Position numbers and translations under genes: made by a program. Below are positions 53,657 to 62,237 of a stretch of DNA of 62,951 nucleotides, one piece after another. Each line of letters starts with the position of its first letter. Positions within the stretch are counted from its first letter, which is position 1. The notes below the pieces were generated by a model, which saw only the letters and a list, made by a program, of their open reading frames with translations, was not told the origin of the DNA and did no database searches. The DNA is from Verrucomicrobiaceae bacterium UBA1938 (GTDB lineage: Bacteria > Verrucomicrobiota > Verrucomicrobiia > Verrucomicrobiales > Verrucomicrobiaceae): the NCBI GenBank assembly GCA_002336895.1, contig DDFC01000040.1, positions 1 to 62,951 of the forward strand. The letters are read 5' to 3'.

Positions 53657-54984
53657 CACTTGGCAGCCGCAGCAGCGCCCTTGATCAGCATCAGCTCGGC
53701 GATCTTGCGCAGGTTGGCCTCTCCCAGGTGGATCATGGGCGGCATCTGCGGGAGTTCGGGGCGCTTTTTGCCAGGGGCCTTGGCCCAGGCGACGATGCCA
53801 TCGGGATTGCCCGCGTAGATTTGCGCGATCTCGGTGAGCGGCGGGCCCACGAGCTTCACATTCGGCGCGTGGCAGGCGGCGCAGTTCATGAAGAGCTGCT
53901 CCGGGCTCTGCTCCGCCACCTGCGGCATGGCGGCATGTGCTTTGTTAAACTCGGCCAGCGCCGTGTAGTAGCGCTCTGTGCGCTCCTTGATCTGCGTCTT
54001 GTGCGCGGCCAGCGCGGCCTCCCGGTACACATGGCGTCCGCTGCCCATGCCCAGCACCACCAAGGAAAACAGCAGCACGATGAGCCAGTAACGGCTGCCA
54101 ATGGTGGCATCCGGGCGCTTCAGCTCGCCAAAGAGCACCCACAGCGTCAGCAGGCCCAGGGATGCCCCGCTGAAGATGATCACATACACCTGCGTGGTGA
54201 TGCCCGCGGACGGCAGGGTGAAAAGCAGCAGCGGCCCCAGTACAAACTGCGCGAGGGTGACGCGCGCGCAGATCGTGTAAAAGAAACGGCGCAGCTCAGG
54301 CCGTGTGAAGCCGTCGAGATGCGAGAAGTCGGAGCCCTGGCGTCCGAGCCACCCTGCCAGAAAGAGGCCCGTCATGGCCAGGCTGGCCGCCATGAAGTGC
54401 AGGTAGCGCGGCAGCACATTGCCGATGCTCAGAGCGGAGAAGAATCCCTTCACCTTCTCCCATTCCGAGGGGATGAGCATCAGGTTCACATTGGCCAGAA
54501 AGATGAGCGGGATGAAGAGAAAGAGCAGCGCTGCAGCGATGCCCGTGAGCTGGTGCAGCGTCTTGCGGCCGCCGGTGGTCCAGCTGTCCCAGGTGTACTT
54601 GTGCAGGTAGGTCAGCAGAAAGGCGGTGATGACCAGCGGCACGATGAGCAGCCACGCGTGGCCGGTCAGCGCATTGGCCGAATACCACTGCATGGTATAG
54701 AGCAGGTTGATGCACAGCAGCGGGCCGATCCCCATCACCACCGCCAGGCTTTTGTTCACCGTGATCGTCTGCGCGATCTCATGCGCCAGGGCATCCCAGC
54801 GCTTGTTCTTCAGCCCCAGCCACTCCAGCACGACGACGAGCACGGAGCCGCCGACCATAAGATTGACGAAGAGGATGTGGACGAGAAAGAAGACCACCAG
54901 GCAGAAGACCAGCAGCCATTCCGGTACGGGGAGCGGCAGCGGCAGATCTCGGGGTACGGGAGTGGCGGCGAGGAGGGCGTTCAT
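53656..54984 (-). CDS. CydA-like membrane protein fused to cytochrome c (subunit 2)
   Basis: A 442-residue protein: about eight membrane helices (24-335), then a cytochrome c domain with C-A-A-C-H in FMNCAACHAPNVKLVGPPL (about 373). The first helix has His36 in FFLVHILFVNLMVGGSVLVVVLEW, similar in position to the haem-ligand His of bd oxidase CydA. It follows the 54998 gene by 13 bases; the two look like a CydA/CydA'-type pair. Probably an electron-transferring membrane complex with oxygen as a possible acceptor. Confidence 0.75.
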   Translation of the reverse strand: MNALLAATPVPRDLPLPLPVPEWLLVFCLVVFFLVHILFVNLMVGGSVLVVVLEWLGLKNKRWDALAHEIAQTITVNKSLAVVMGIGPLLCINLLYTMQWYSANALTGHAWLLIVPLVITAFLLTYLHKYTWDSWTTGGRKTLHQLTGIAAALLFLFIPLIFLANVNLMLIPSEWEKVKGFFSALSIGNVLPRYLHFMAASLAMTGLFLAGWLGRQGSDFSHLDGFTRPELRRFFYTICARVTLAQFVLGPLLLFTLPSAGITTQVYVIIFSGASLGLLTLWVLFGELKRPDATIGSRYWLIVLLFSLVVLGMGSGRHVYREAALAAHKTQIKERTERYYTALAEFNKAHAAMPQVAEQSPEQLFMNCAACHAPNVKLVGPPLTEIAQIYAGNPDGIVAWAKAPGKKRPELPQMPPMIHLGEANLRKIAELMLIKGAAAAAK

Positions 54985-54997
54985 GATGGCGTGGAGA

Positions 54998-56452
54998 TCA
55001 GCGTTGGGGTTGGGTTTCGGCGGTCATCGCGGGGCCCTTGGGCAGGGGGGAAAAGGAGATGCCCTCGGTCTGCGCACCGTGCAGGGTTTGCGGTTTGGCG
55101 CGCAGCTGCTGGATGTAGGCCACCAGCGCCTCGGCCTCCCTGTCGTTTCCAGGGAAAGGCGGCATGAAGGTGCGGGTCTGGTGCATGCCTTTGATGAAGA
55201 GCGTCATGCCGACGCTGTCCCAGGGCTTGTCCGCGCCGTACATGGCGGTAAATTTGTCCAGCACGCTGTTGAGGCCGGTGGTGCTGTGGCAGCGGGAGCA
55301 GGCCAGCATGAAGACGTCCTGCCCGCATTCCAGTTTGTTGGCCTCCGTCACCTCACGGTGCTTTACATACGTGGCGTGTTTCAGGATGCCCTCGCTCTGC
55401 AGGTAGGCCAGCTCGTCCTTGTGCACACCGTTGGAGTACATGTACTCGCCGATGACCCAGGGCTTGCGCATGAACTCGCGTGCGCGCTCAAAGTGTCCCA
55501 GCATCCAGATGCCCATCACGCTGGGGATGAGCAGCGCCCAGCGTGGCACGGTGAAGATGTCGCTCAGGCCGCCGAGGGCGATGACCACAAAGGTGGCCAC
55601 CGTCCAGCCCAGCAGGCTCTGAAACTGTCCGTGCCAGCTCATGAACTCCTGCGTCAGCAGCGCCACGGAGCTGTTGGCCTTCATGGTTTCGGGCACGCAG
55701 TTCCAGTACCAGGTGCCAAAGAGAAACACCCCCAGCATGCTGATGAGCACCACATGGGACATGCGGTACACGATCCAGCGCCGCAGACGCCACGGGCGGT
55801 CGTCTCCGCTGGAGGATTTCTTGGTGAAAAAGAAGGCGGTGAACCAGATGAAGACCGCCGCCGTCATCAGCGCAAAGAAGGTTCGGAAGCCCAGCTGCGG
55901 CGCGTAAAGCGGATTCGTCATCGCATCGATGAAGGCGCGCGTCTGGTTCCACACGCCCGGCTTCATCATGAAGCCCAGCACTGCCACGATCAGCGCCATC
56001 GTGAGCCAGGACATGATGCTCAGCGCCACGCCGATGCGGATGTGCTTCTTCTTTTTCTCCGGCGTGTCCGCTTTCTTCCAGGTGAGAAACCACCACATGA
56101 TCAGCACCACCTCGCTGATGAAGACGAGCCACTCCGCAAACCAGCCCCAGAAAAACACCCGCAGCAGCGAGCCGATGGCAAACGGCGCAAAGAGCGAGGT
56201 GGAGAGCCAGATGCCCACCCCCGTCAGCGCGCCCACCGTGGTGGTGACGATGAAGACAATGAAGGTGATGCGATACGCGAGCCGGTCGATGTCAGGCCGG
56301 TTGTTCTTGTGCGCCCACCACTCCATCCACGTCAGCAGCGGGTATGCACCCACGGCCAGGGGATGATTGATGAGCACATGCAGGCTGGCGATGAGGCCGA
56401 TGATGAGTCGGCCGCCCGCGAGGTGGTCCATGTAAAAGGAGGGAAAGTCCAT
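54998..56452 (-). CDS. CydA-like oxidase subunit I fused to cytochrome c (subunit 1)
   Basis: A 484-residue protein. Helix 1 reads ASLHVLINHPLAVGAYPLLTWME, closely matching E. coli CydA around haem ligand His19. The next helix has GALTGVGIWL in place of CydA GVATGLTMEF, so the Glu of the E. coli proton path is missing there. ERAREFMRKPWVIGEYMYSN near 330 recalls the helix 8-9 region. The C-terminal cytochrome c (about 375-460) has C-S-R-C-H. It is the first gene of the operon with subunit 2 and regBA. This resembles the OR-C branch of the bd superfamily. A CydB partner is absent. Confidence 0.75.
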   Translation of the reverse strand: MDFPSFYMDHLAGGRLIIGLIASLHVLINHPLAVGAYPLLTWMEWWAHKNNRPDIDRLAYRITFIVFIVTTTVGALTGVGIWLSTSLFAPFAIGSLLRVFFWGWFAEWLVFISEVVLIMWWFLTWKKADTPEKKKKHIRIGVALSIMSWLTMALIVAVLGFMMKPGVWNQTRAFIDAMTNPLYAPQLGFRTFFALMTAAVFIWFTAFFFTKKSSSGDDRPWRLRRWIVYRMSHVVLISMLGVFLFGTWYWNCVPETMKANSSVALLTQEFMSWHGQFQSLLGWTVATFVVIALGGLSDIFTVPRWALLIPSVMGIWMLGHFERAREFMRKPWVIGEYMYSNGVHKDELAYLQSEGILKHATYVKHREVTEANKLECGQDVFMLACSRCHSTTGLNSVLDKFTAMYGADKPWDSVGMTLFIKGMHQTRTFMPPFPGNDREAEALVAYIQQLRAKPQTLHGAQTEGISFSPLPKGPAMTAETQPQR

Positions 56453-56558
56453 GCGGACTCATCGCCCCCGGCCGGTGCGCTGAAAATGTGGCGAAATGCC
56501 GCACTGCATTCATTCAGGCCGCAGGTGGCAGCGGCTGGAAAGCAGGCCCGTGCTTGTC

Positions 56559-56586
56559 TTGACACATGGGATCGTTCTTCCATACT
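56559..56586 (+). promoter_or_regulatory. Short-leader promoter of CxLC paralogue 3
   Basis: TTGACA (56559-56564), a 16-base spacer and CATACT (56581-56586) end eight bases before ATG 56595. The match to the paralogue 1 promoter is very close (TTGACA/16/CATAGT). Confidence 0.6.
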
Positions 56587-56594
56587 CGCCGCCG

Positions 56595-57032
56595 ATGTTT
56601 TCCGCCGCACCCCCCGCTCTGTCTCTGCGCCATGTCCTGGTGCAGCGCGGAGTTGTGCTCATGCTGTGCCTCACGCTGGGCCTGCAGTGGACGCTGCTGC
56701 AGGGCATCGCGTGGACGGAGATGTTCATCTCCTTTGCGCAGCAGGGTTCGGTGATGGAGGCGGTGGAAAAGACCTTTGACGGGCGGCATGCCTGCCCCCT
56801 GTGCCTCAAGGTGAAGGAAGGCAGCCAGCATGCCGAAAACAACGGCCAGCCCCCCGAAGAAGATGACACCAAGAAGGATCTGGATGCCAAGGACACCGCC
56901 GCCGTGCTGGTGAGCCACACGGTGCTGCGACCACCTGCGGCTGAGACGCTTTCCTTTGCACTGCTGCATGCGGTGCCGGTCAAACGCAACGAGATGCCGG
57001 AGCGGCCCCCGCCACGACGCGGACTGGTCTGA
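56595..57032 (+). CDS. CxLC small membrane protein, paralogue 3
   Basis: A 145-residue protein from ATG 56595 with one helix (about 18-38), then LQWTLLQGIAWTEMFISFA, VEKTFDGRHACPLCLKVKEG with C67 and C70, an acidic Lys/Asp linker and the tail EMPERPPPRRGLV, close to that of paralogue 1. It is divergent from the oxidase operon and upstream of the 57166 TonB receptor. Confidence 0.72.
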   Translation: MFSAAPPALSLRHVLVQRGVVLMLCLTLGLQWTLLQGIAWTEMFISFAQQGSVMEAVEKTFDGRHACPLCLKVKEGSQHAENNGQPPEEDDTKKDLDAKDTAAVLVSHTVLRPPAAETLSFALLHAVPVKRNEMPERPPPRRGLV

Positions 57033-57165
57033 ACCCGGAACCACGCAGCCCTCCCACCCGGCGGGCTGCGGGATTGCCCCCTCCTGCACCAGGTGCACAC
57101 AGCCCTGGTCCACCCCTGCGCACACGCTGCGAATCGCGGCGGTGCCACAAGCATCTCGTTATTCC

Positions 57166-59301
57166 ATGAAATCATTCTCTTTTCTCTTTTTGCTAGCCCT
57201 CCCCGGCGCTGCGCTCTCGCAGTCTGCCAAACCCACGACCCCCACGACGACAGACCTCAAGGAAGTCGTCATCACCGCGAAAAAAGACTCCCCTTCCCTC
57301 ACAGTTCCCAGCCTGGAGCTGCGCAGGGAGCAGATCGCCCAGTCCGTGCCCGGCGGCGCGGGTGTGGTGGATGCGGAGTTTTACAAACGCGGCCGCGCCT
57401 CCACGCTGAAGGACGCGCTGGACTTTGCCCCCGGCGTGCTGGTGCAGTCGCGCTTTGGCGCGGAGGAGTCGCGCATCGCCATCCGTGGCTCGGGCATTCA
57501 GCGCACCTTTCATGGCCGTGGCATCTGGACCATGCAGGACGGCATGCCGCTGAACCTCGCTGACGGTGGCTTTGACATGCAGGCCCTGGAGCCGCTGGCG
57601 GCGAACTACATCGAGGTCTTCCGTGGTGCCAATGCGCTGCAGTACGGCTCCTCCACACTGGGTGGTGCCATCAATTTCATCTCCAACACCGGCTACACCG
57701 CACCCGCCAGCCAGGCGCGTGTGGAGGTGGGCAGCTTCAACACCTATCGCGGGCAGATCTCCTCCGGCTTTGTGAGCGGAAAGACGGACATGTATGTGAG
57801 CATCACCGCCTCTCATACCGACGGCTTCCGCGACTGGAGCAAGCAGGAGAGCTTCCGCGTGTTTGCGAACATCGGCACCAAGATCAGCCCGAATCTGGAA
57901 AACCGCCTCTACATCACCTATGTGGACAGCAATTCCCAGCTGCCCGGAAACCTGACGAAGGCGCAGATGATGGCCAATCCGCAGCAGGCCGCCCCTGGCT
58001 CCTTTCTGCCCACCGTGGCCGGTGGCGCGGGCTATCAGGAGCGCGACTACCGCCTCTTCCGCCTGGCCAACAAGCTGACCTACAGCGACGGCGCGGACAA
58101 CACCCTGACGCTAAGCACCTTCTGGTCGTGGAAAGATCTGAACCATCCCATCTTCCAGGTGGTGGATCAGATGAGCAACGACCTCGGCTTTGATCTCCGC
58201 TACGATCATCGCGGCAGCCTGCTCGGCATGGAAAACACCCTGACCGTGGGCACTGGCTTCATGTATGGAAACACGCGCGACAACCGCTTCTTCAACGTGG
58301 GCGGCACACGCGGCGCGCAGGTGGGTGCCTACCGGCTGCAGGCCACGAATTTCAACTTCTACTTTCAGGACAAGCTGAAGCTCACGGACAAGCTCTCCTT
58401 TCTGGCGGGCGCGCAAGTGGCCTATGCCTCGCGCGATTTCAAAGAGCTGCAGACCTTTGGCGGCGTGAATCCTCCGGGCCAGTTCACCGGCCTGCCCAAC
58501 CTCATCAACAACAGCGACCGCCTGGAGTACTGGGGCTTCAGCCCCAAGCTGGGCCTGCTCTATGAGGTGGATGCCAAGACGCAGATCTACTTCAATGCCA
58601 GCCGCAGCTTTGAGCCGCCCTCCTTTGGCGAGGCCACCCCTGCGGGCAATGGCATCCTGCCGCTCAAGGCGCAGACCGGCACCACGCTGGAGATCGGCAC
58701 GCGCGGCCAGCGCGACCGCGTGTCCTGGGACTTCAGCTACTACTACGCATGGCTGGAGCGCGAGCTGCTCGGCCTGGGCTCGCCCATCCTCAGCCCCACC
58801 ACCACCGTCAATGCGGGCAAGACGATCCATCAGGGCATCGAATTTGGCCTGAACGTGGACGTGCTGCGCAATCTGGCGTACTCCTCCGACCGCCTGGTGC
58901 TGAACCAGAACTTCCTCTGGAGCGACTTCCGCTTCAACAAGAGCGCTGCGTATGGCGACCGCCTGCTGCCGGGCTACTCGCCGGTGTACTACCGCGCACA
59001 GCTCCTGTATGAGCTCCCCTGCGGCTTCTACGTGGGCCCCACGCTGGAGTGGTCTCCCTTCAAATACGCCGCCGACCTGGCGCGCACCACCTTTGCCGAT
59101 CCGTATGCCCTTCTCGGCATGAAGCTGGGCTACCGCACCAAGAAGGGCCTGTCCTTCTATTTTGAAGCGCGCAACCTCACCAACGAGATCTACAGCCCCA
59201 CTGTGAACGTGGTGACGAATGCCACCACCCCCGGCAGCACCGCTGTCTTCCTCCCCGGAGACGGCCGCAGCTTCTACGGCGGCGTGGAGTGGAAGTGGTA
59301 A
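57166..59301 (+). CDS. TonB-dependent outer-membrane receptor
   Basis: A 711-residue protein from ATG 57166 with a signal peptide (MKSFSFLFLLALPGAALSQ). It has a TonB-box-like stretch (LKEVVITAKKDSP), a plug (about 35-165: RASTLKDALDFAPGVLVQSRF, RIAIRGSGIQRTFHGRG, IEVFRGANALQYGSSTLGGAI) and a barrel ending FYGGVEWKW. The plug form is common in receptors for metal chelates and copper. A PepSY protein follows after a repeat-bearing gap, as often seen beside iron or copper receptors. Confidence 0.88.
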   Translation: MKSFSFLFLLALPGAALSQSAKPTTPTTTDLKEVVITAKKDSPSLTVPSLELRREQIAQSVPGGAGVVDAEFYKRGRASTLKDALDFAPGVLVQSRFGAEESRIAIRGSGIQRTFHGRGIWTMQDGMPLNLADGGFDMQALEPLAANYIEVFRGANALQYGSSTLGGAINFISNTGYTAPASQARVEVGSFNTYRGQISSGFVSGKTDMYVSITASHTDGFRDWSKQESFRVFANIGTKISPNLENRLYITYVDSNSQLPGNLTKAQMMANPQQAAPGSFLPTVAGGAGYQERDYRLFRLANKLTYSDGADNTLTLSTFWSWKDLNHPIFQVVDQMSNDLGFDLRYDHRGSLLGMENTLTVGTGFMYGNTRDNRFFNVGGTRGAQVGAYRLQATNFNFYFQDKLKLTDKLSFLAGAQVAYASRDFKELQTFGGVNPPGQFTGLPNLINNSDRLEYWGFSPKLGLLYEVDAKTQIYFNASRSFEPPSFGEATPAGNGILPLKAQTGTTLEIGTRGQRDRVSWDFSYYYAWLERELLGLGSPILSPTTTVNAGKTIHQGIEFGLNVDVLRNLAYSSDRLVLNQNFLWSDFRFNKSAAYGDRLLPGYSPVYYRAQLLYELPCGFYVGPTLEWSPFKYAADLARTTFADPYALLGMKLGYRTKKGLSFYFEARNLTNEIYSPTVNVVTNATTPGSTAVFLPGDGRSFYGGVEWKW

Positions 59302-59351
59302 GCGCATGCCCCCCCGTAGGACGGGTGTGGCGCAAGCCCGCCCGTCTCAGT

Positions 59352-59509
59352 GGAGCGCGGAATTTATTCCGCAGCACTCGGCAACAAATACAGCTCAGCA
59401 TTCCACCCACACCTCCTCCACGCACGGCATCACCCTGTTTGCCGATGCCGGCGCTCAAGCTCGACCCACAACCTATTTGCCACCTGCTGCGGAATAAATT
59501 CCGCGCTCC
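59352..59509. repeat. MITE-like element with 25-bp perfect inverted repeats
   Basis: The left arm (59352-59376) and the right arm (59485-59509) are exact reverse complements over 25 bases, enclosing 108 bases without a gene. Each arm itself contains the near-palindrome cggaatttattccg (right arm cggaataaattccg). The 158-base element sits between the receptor and PepSY genes. Target-site duplications are not evident. Confidence 0.75.
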
Positions 59510-59533
59510 CCGAACCTCATCCCCGCCCCTCTC

Positions 59534-60238
59534 ATGAACTCACGTCTCATTCGCAAACTCCACCGCTGGCTCGGCCTGGTCTTCAGTCTCTCCGTACTCA
59601 TCGCCTCCGGCAGCGGGGTCATTCATAACGTCATGACCCGCACGCAGTCGCCACCACCGCAGGCACGCCCCTCTGGCGGCGGCATGGATGTGAATGCCAT
59701 TAAGATCACCGTAGCCGAGGCCGTCTCCAAACTGCCCGGGGACAAACCCGAGGTGCAGGCCGTGAACCTGCGCGGCATCGGCGGCCAGCCCTGGTACCAG
59801 ATCTACACCAAAGCCACGCGCGGCCCGCAGTACGTCAGCGCCGTGGACGGCCGGGTGGACGCCGCCATGGACGAAGCCTACGCCGCCGAGATCGCGCGGA
59901 ATTTCCTGGCCGGAGCCGCCGTGAAGAAGACGGACTTCCTCACTGCCTTTAACACCGAATACATCAACATCTTCCGCATCCTGCCGGTGTACCGCTTTGA
60001 TGCCGGAGATGCCCTGGACACCCGCGTGTACGTCTCCACCACCACCGGCAGCGTGACCCGCCACACCGACCGCCAGCGCCAGTTTGAGGCCACCATCTTC
60101 ACCAACTTCCACAAGCTCGGCTTCATCCCCGACAAAGACACCCGCGACGTCGTCCTGACCCTGCTCACCGCAGGCACCTTCCTCGTGGCCTGCCTGGGCG
60201 TGGCGCTATTCTTTATCACAAGACCAAAGAAACGATGA
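59534..60238 (+). CDS. PepSY-associated membrane protein
   Basis: A 234-residue protein with an N-terminal helix (KLHRWLGLVFSLSVLIASGSGVIH), periplasmic PepSY-like domain (about 50-190) and a C-terminal helix (TAGTFLVACLGVALFFI). This is the compact PepSY/PiuB-like form near TonB receptors, often proposed to reduce or release imported metal. The receptor is 232 bases upstream, with the inverted-repeat element between. Confidence 0.78.
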   Translation: MNSRLIRKLHRWLGLVFSLSVLIASGSGVIHNVMTRTQSPPPQARPSGGGMDVNAIKITVAEAVSKLPGDKPEVQAVNLRGIGGQPWYQIYTKATRGPQYVSAVDGRVDAAMDEAYAAEIARNFLAGAAVKKTDFLTAFNTEYINIFRILPVYRFDAGDALDTRVYVSTTTGSVTRHTDRQRQFEATIFTNFHKLGFIPDKDTRDVVLTLLTAGTFLVACLGVALFFITRPKKR

Positions 60239-60270
60239 AAAGCTGCGGCTTCTGCTTACGATTCTGCATC

Positions 60271-61275
60271 ATGCGCCGCTCCATCCTCTCCGCCCTCGTC
60301 GTTTTGCTCTCCGCCAGCCTCCTGCATGCGCAGGCGCCCACGGCCGAGCTGGTCTCCGTGGAAAAAATCTGGGACAAGGCCCCGCACAATGCCTTCACCG
60401 ACCTGGCGCGCTTTCAGAACCTCTTCTACTGCTGCTTCCGCGAAGCCGACTCCGCCACCAAGGGCGATGGCACCATCCGCCTGCTCGTCTCCTCCAGCGG
60501 CAAGACCTGGGTGGAGCAGGTGACCCTCAGCGAGCCCGGCACCGACCTGCGCGACCCCAAGCTCATCATCACCCCCGATGACAAGCGCCTCTACCTCCTC
60601 TGCGAAGGCGTCTCCCCCACGCTGGGCCGCCAGCCCCGCTACGCCACCAGCATGGACGGCAAGGTGTGGACCCCGCTGCAAAAGCTACTGGCCAAAGGCG
60701 ACTGGCTCTGGCGCGTGGCCGTGAATCCGGCGGACAAGCGCTTCTACGGTGCCAGCTTCAACATCCACCCCAGCTCCGGCGGCCCCGCCCCTGAGAAAGA
60801 GTGGTCACTCAAAACCTACGCCAGCACCGACGGCAGCGTGTGGCAGCTCTCCTCCATTATGCAGGTGCCCGGCCAGCCCGGAGAAACGACCATCCGCTTT
60901 CTCAAAGACGGCACCGCGCTGGCCCTCGTGTCCCGCCAGGGCGCAGACCGCAAAGGCGTGATCGGCACCGCCAAGGCCCCCTACCGCGACTGGACCTTTG
61001 CCGCCACCGGCCTCCCGCTCGGCGGCCCGAACTTCATCGAGCTGCCCGATGGCAAGCTCATCGCCGCCTCCCGCGGCTTTGGCAAAACCCCCGGCCCCCA
61101 CACCGTCCTCTTTGCCATGACGCCCACCAGCCTCACCCCCATCCTCGAACTCCCCAGCGGCGGCGACTGCTCCTTCCCCGGCCTCTACTGGCACGAAGAC
61201 GAACTCCACGTGACGTACTACAGCAGCCACGAAGGGAAGGCGGCGATCTATTATGCGAAGGTGAAGGTGAAGTAG
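60271..61275 (+). CDS. Exported sialidase-like (exo-alpha-sialidase) beta-propeller
   Basis: A 334-residue protein from ATG 60271 with a signal peptide (MRRSILSALVVLLSASLLHAQ). The repeats of the propeller include RLLVSSSGKTWVEQVTL and TYASTDGSVWQLSSI, the Asp-box-like S-x-D-G-x-x-W pattern. Sialidase-type propellers of this size in PVC bacteria often act on other sugars, so the substrate is open. It starts 33 bases after the PepSY gene and might be co-transcribed. Confidence 0.78.
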   Translation: MRRSILSALVVLLSASLLHAQAPTAELVSVEKIWDKAPHNAFTDLARFQNLFYCCFREADSATKGDGTIRLLVSSSGKTWVEQVTLSEPGTDLRDPKLIITPDDKRLYLLCEGVSPTLGRQPRYATSMDGKVWTPLQKLLAKGDWLWRVAVNPADKRFYGASFNIHPSSGGPAPEKEWSLKTYASTDGSVWQLSSIMQVPGQPGETTIRFLKDGTALALVSRQGADRKGVIGTAKAPYRDWTFAATGLPLGGPNFIELPDGKLIAASRGFGKTPGPHTVLFAMTPTSLTPILELPSGGDCSFPGLYWHEDELHVTYYSSHEGKAAIYYAKVKVK

Positions 61276-61293
61276 AGGGCGGAATATCGGCCC

Positions 61294-61321
61294 TCGACAA
61301 CCGTACCCGGTACATTATCTT
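61294..61321 (+). promoter_or_regulatory. Short-leader promoter of the first antitoxin gene
   Basis: TCGACA (61294-61299), a 16-base spacer and TATCTT (61316-61321) end six bases before ATG 61328. Confidence 0.5.
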
Positions 61322-61327
61322 TAAACC

Positions 61328-61603
61328 ATGAGCCAGACGCTGGATCACATCAAACAGGAGATCAAAACCCTCCGGCCCGCCGAGCGTTTTGATCTCTGGC
61401 GCGATCTGACCCAGGAGTTCGACCCGCCTGCAGCCGAGAGCGAAGACGAGATCTCTGCTCAAGCCGAGTGGGACAAAGCAATTGATGCCCGTGTGAAGGA
61501 GATCGAGGAAGGCAGAGTGGAGCTCGTCTCCGCTGATGAAGCCATCTCCCGCGTCCGTTCCAGGCTGGCTGCCCGCCGTGCTGGTCTCACGCCCGCAGCA
61601 TGA
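61328..61603 (+). CDS. Addiction module antitoxin, Unstab_antitox type
   Basis: A 91-residue protein with the addiction-module component pattern: IKTLRPAERFDLWRDLTQEF, then EWDKAIDARVKEIEEGRVELVSADEAISRVRSRL. These short antitoxins pair with RelE/ParE toxins and are degraded when synthesis stops. The toxin remnant follows with an ATGA overlap at 61600. Confidence 0.8.
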   Translation: MSQTLDHIKQEIKTLRPAERFDLWRDLTQEFDPPAAESEDEISAQAEWDKAIDARVKEIEEGRVELVSADEAISRVRSRLAARRAGLTPAA

Positions 61604-61906
61604 AGCTGGCGGCCATGCATCCTGCTGCCGAGCAGGAGTTGAAAGAGGTCACCGACTACTACGCGCCCATTGATCCAGACCTGGCTGATGCCTTCGTGGA
61701 CTGCTTCAAATCCTACACACCGCACACCCGCTGCATTTCAGCAGCAAAGGCACCTCACGCCGGGCCAATCTGAGACCGCAGTTCGGCTAATACTACCTGC
61801 CCTTAATGATCTGGAAGGAGCGCGTGGTCATCCTCGCCATCGCTCACGCCAAGCGCCGCCCGTATTACTGGCGAAACCGCATCGGCGAATCGAAAGAGAT
61901 GTTCTG
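61600..61906 (+). pseudogene. Broken RelE/ParE-type toxin gene
   Basis: It starts well (MKLAAMHPAAEQELKEVTDYYAPIDPDL) but the frame closes at 61773 after 57 codons. The second part continues in another frame: near 61717 HPLHFSSKGTSRRANLRP appears, then an in-frame TAA interrupts, and then YYLPLMIWKERVVILAIAHAKRRPYYWRNR, the normal RelE tail, ends at 61906. So one frameshift and one stop inactivate it. The antitoxin upstream is intact. Confidence 0.8.
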
Positions 61907-61969
61907 ATCAGCCTCTCCCCCATCCTCGAACTCCTCAGCGTGCGCGTCGGCACACAGGCCTTATCCCGG

Positions 61970-61997
61970 TTGAAAAACAGCCGCTGGCTGATAATAT
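61970..61997 (+). promoter_or_regulatory. Short-leader promoter of the second antitoxin gene
   Basis: TTGAAA (61970-61975), a 16-base spacer and TAATAT (61992-61997) end six bases before ATG 62004. Confidence 0.5.
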
Positions 61998-62003
61998 CCG
62001 CCC

Positions 62004-62237
62004 ATGGCCACCGACGCCCTAGACATCACCAGCGTCCTGCAAAGCGTGCTCTCCATGCCGAGGCCGGAACGCTCCTACCTCGCAGAGCGCCTTCTGCTGA
62101 GCCTGGAGGAGGACGAAGAGATGCCGCCACACTGGCGCGAGGAGATGGACGCCCGCGTGCAGCGGCGCGAGCGTGGTGAAACATGCTCCTACACCCACGA
62201 GGAAGTCATGGCAGAGCTTGATGCGGCCATCGCGTGA
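62004..62237 (+). CDS. Second addiction module antitoxin
   Basis: A 77-residue protein of the same type: PRPERSYLAERLLLSLEEDEEMPPHWREEMDARVQRRERGETCSYTHEEVMAELDAAIA. It is the antitoxin half of a second, unrelated-in-detail module. The toxin start overlaps its stop as TGATG. Confidence 0.8.
   Translation: MATDALDITSVLQSVLSMPRPERSYLAERLLLSLEEDEEMPPHWREEMDARVQRRERGETCSYTHEEVMAELDAAIA

Noticed and set aside
54707..56779. 690-residue plus-strand frame opposite the oxidase operon
   Set aside because: Asp/Gly/His-rich shadow; the minus strand has CxxCH motifs and membrane helices.
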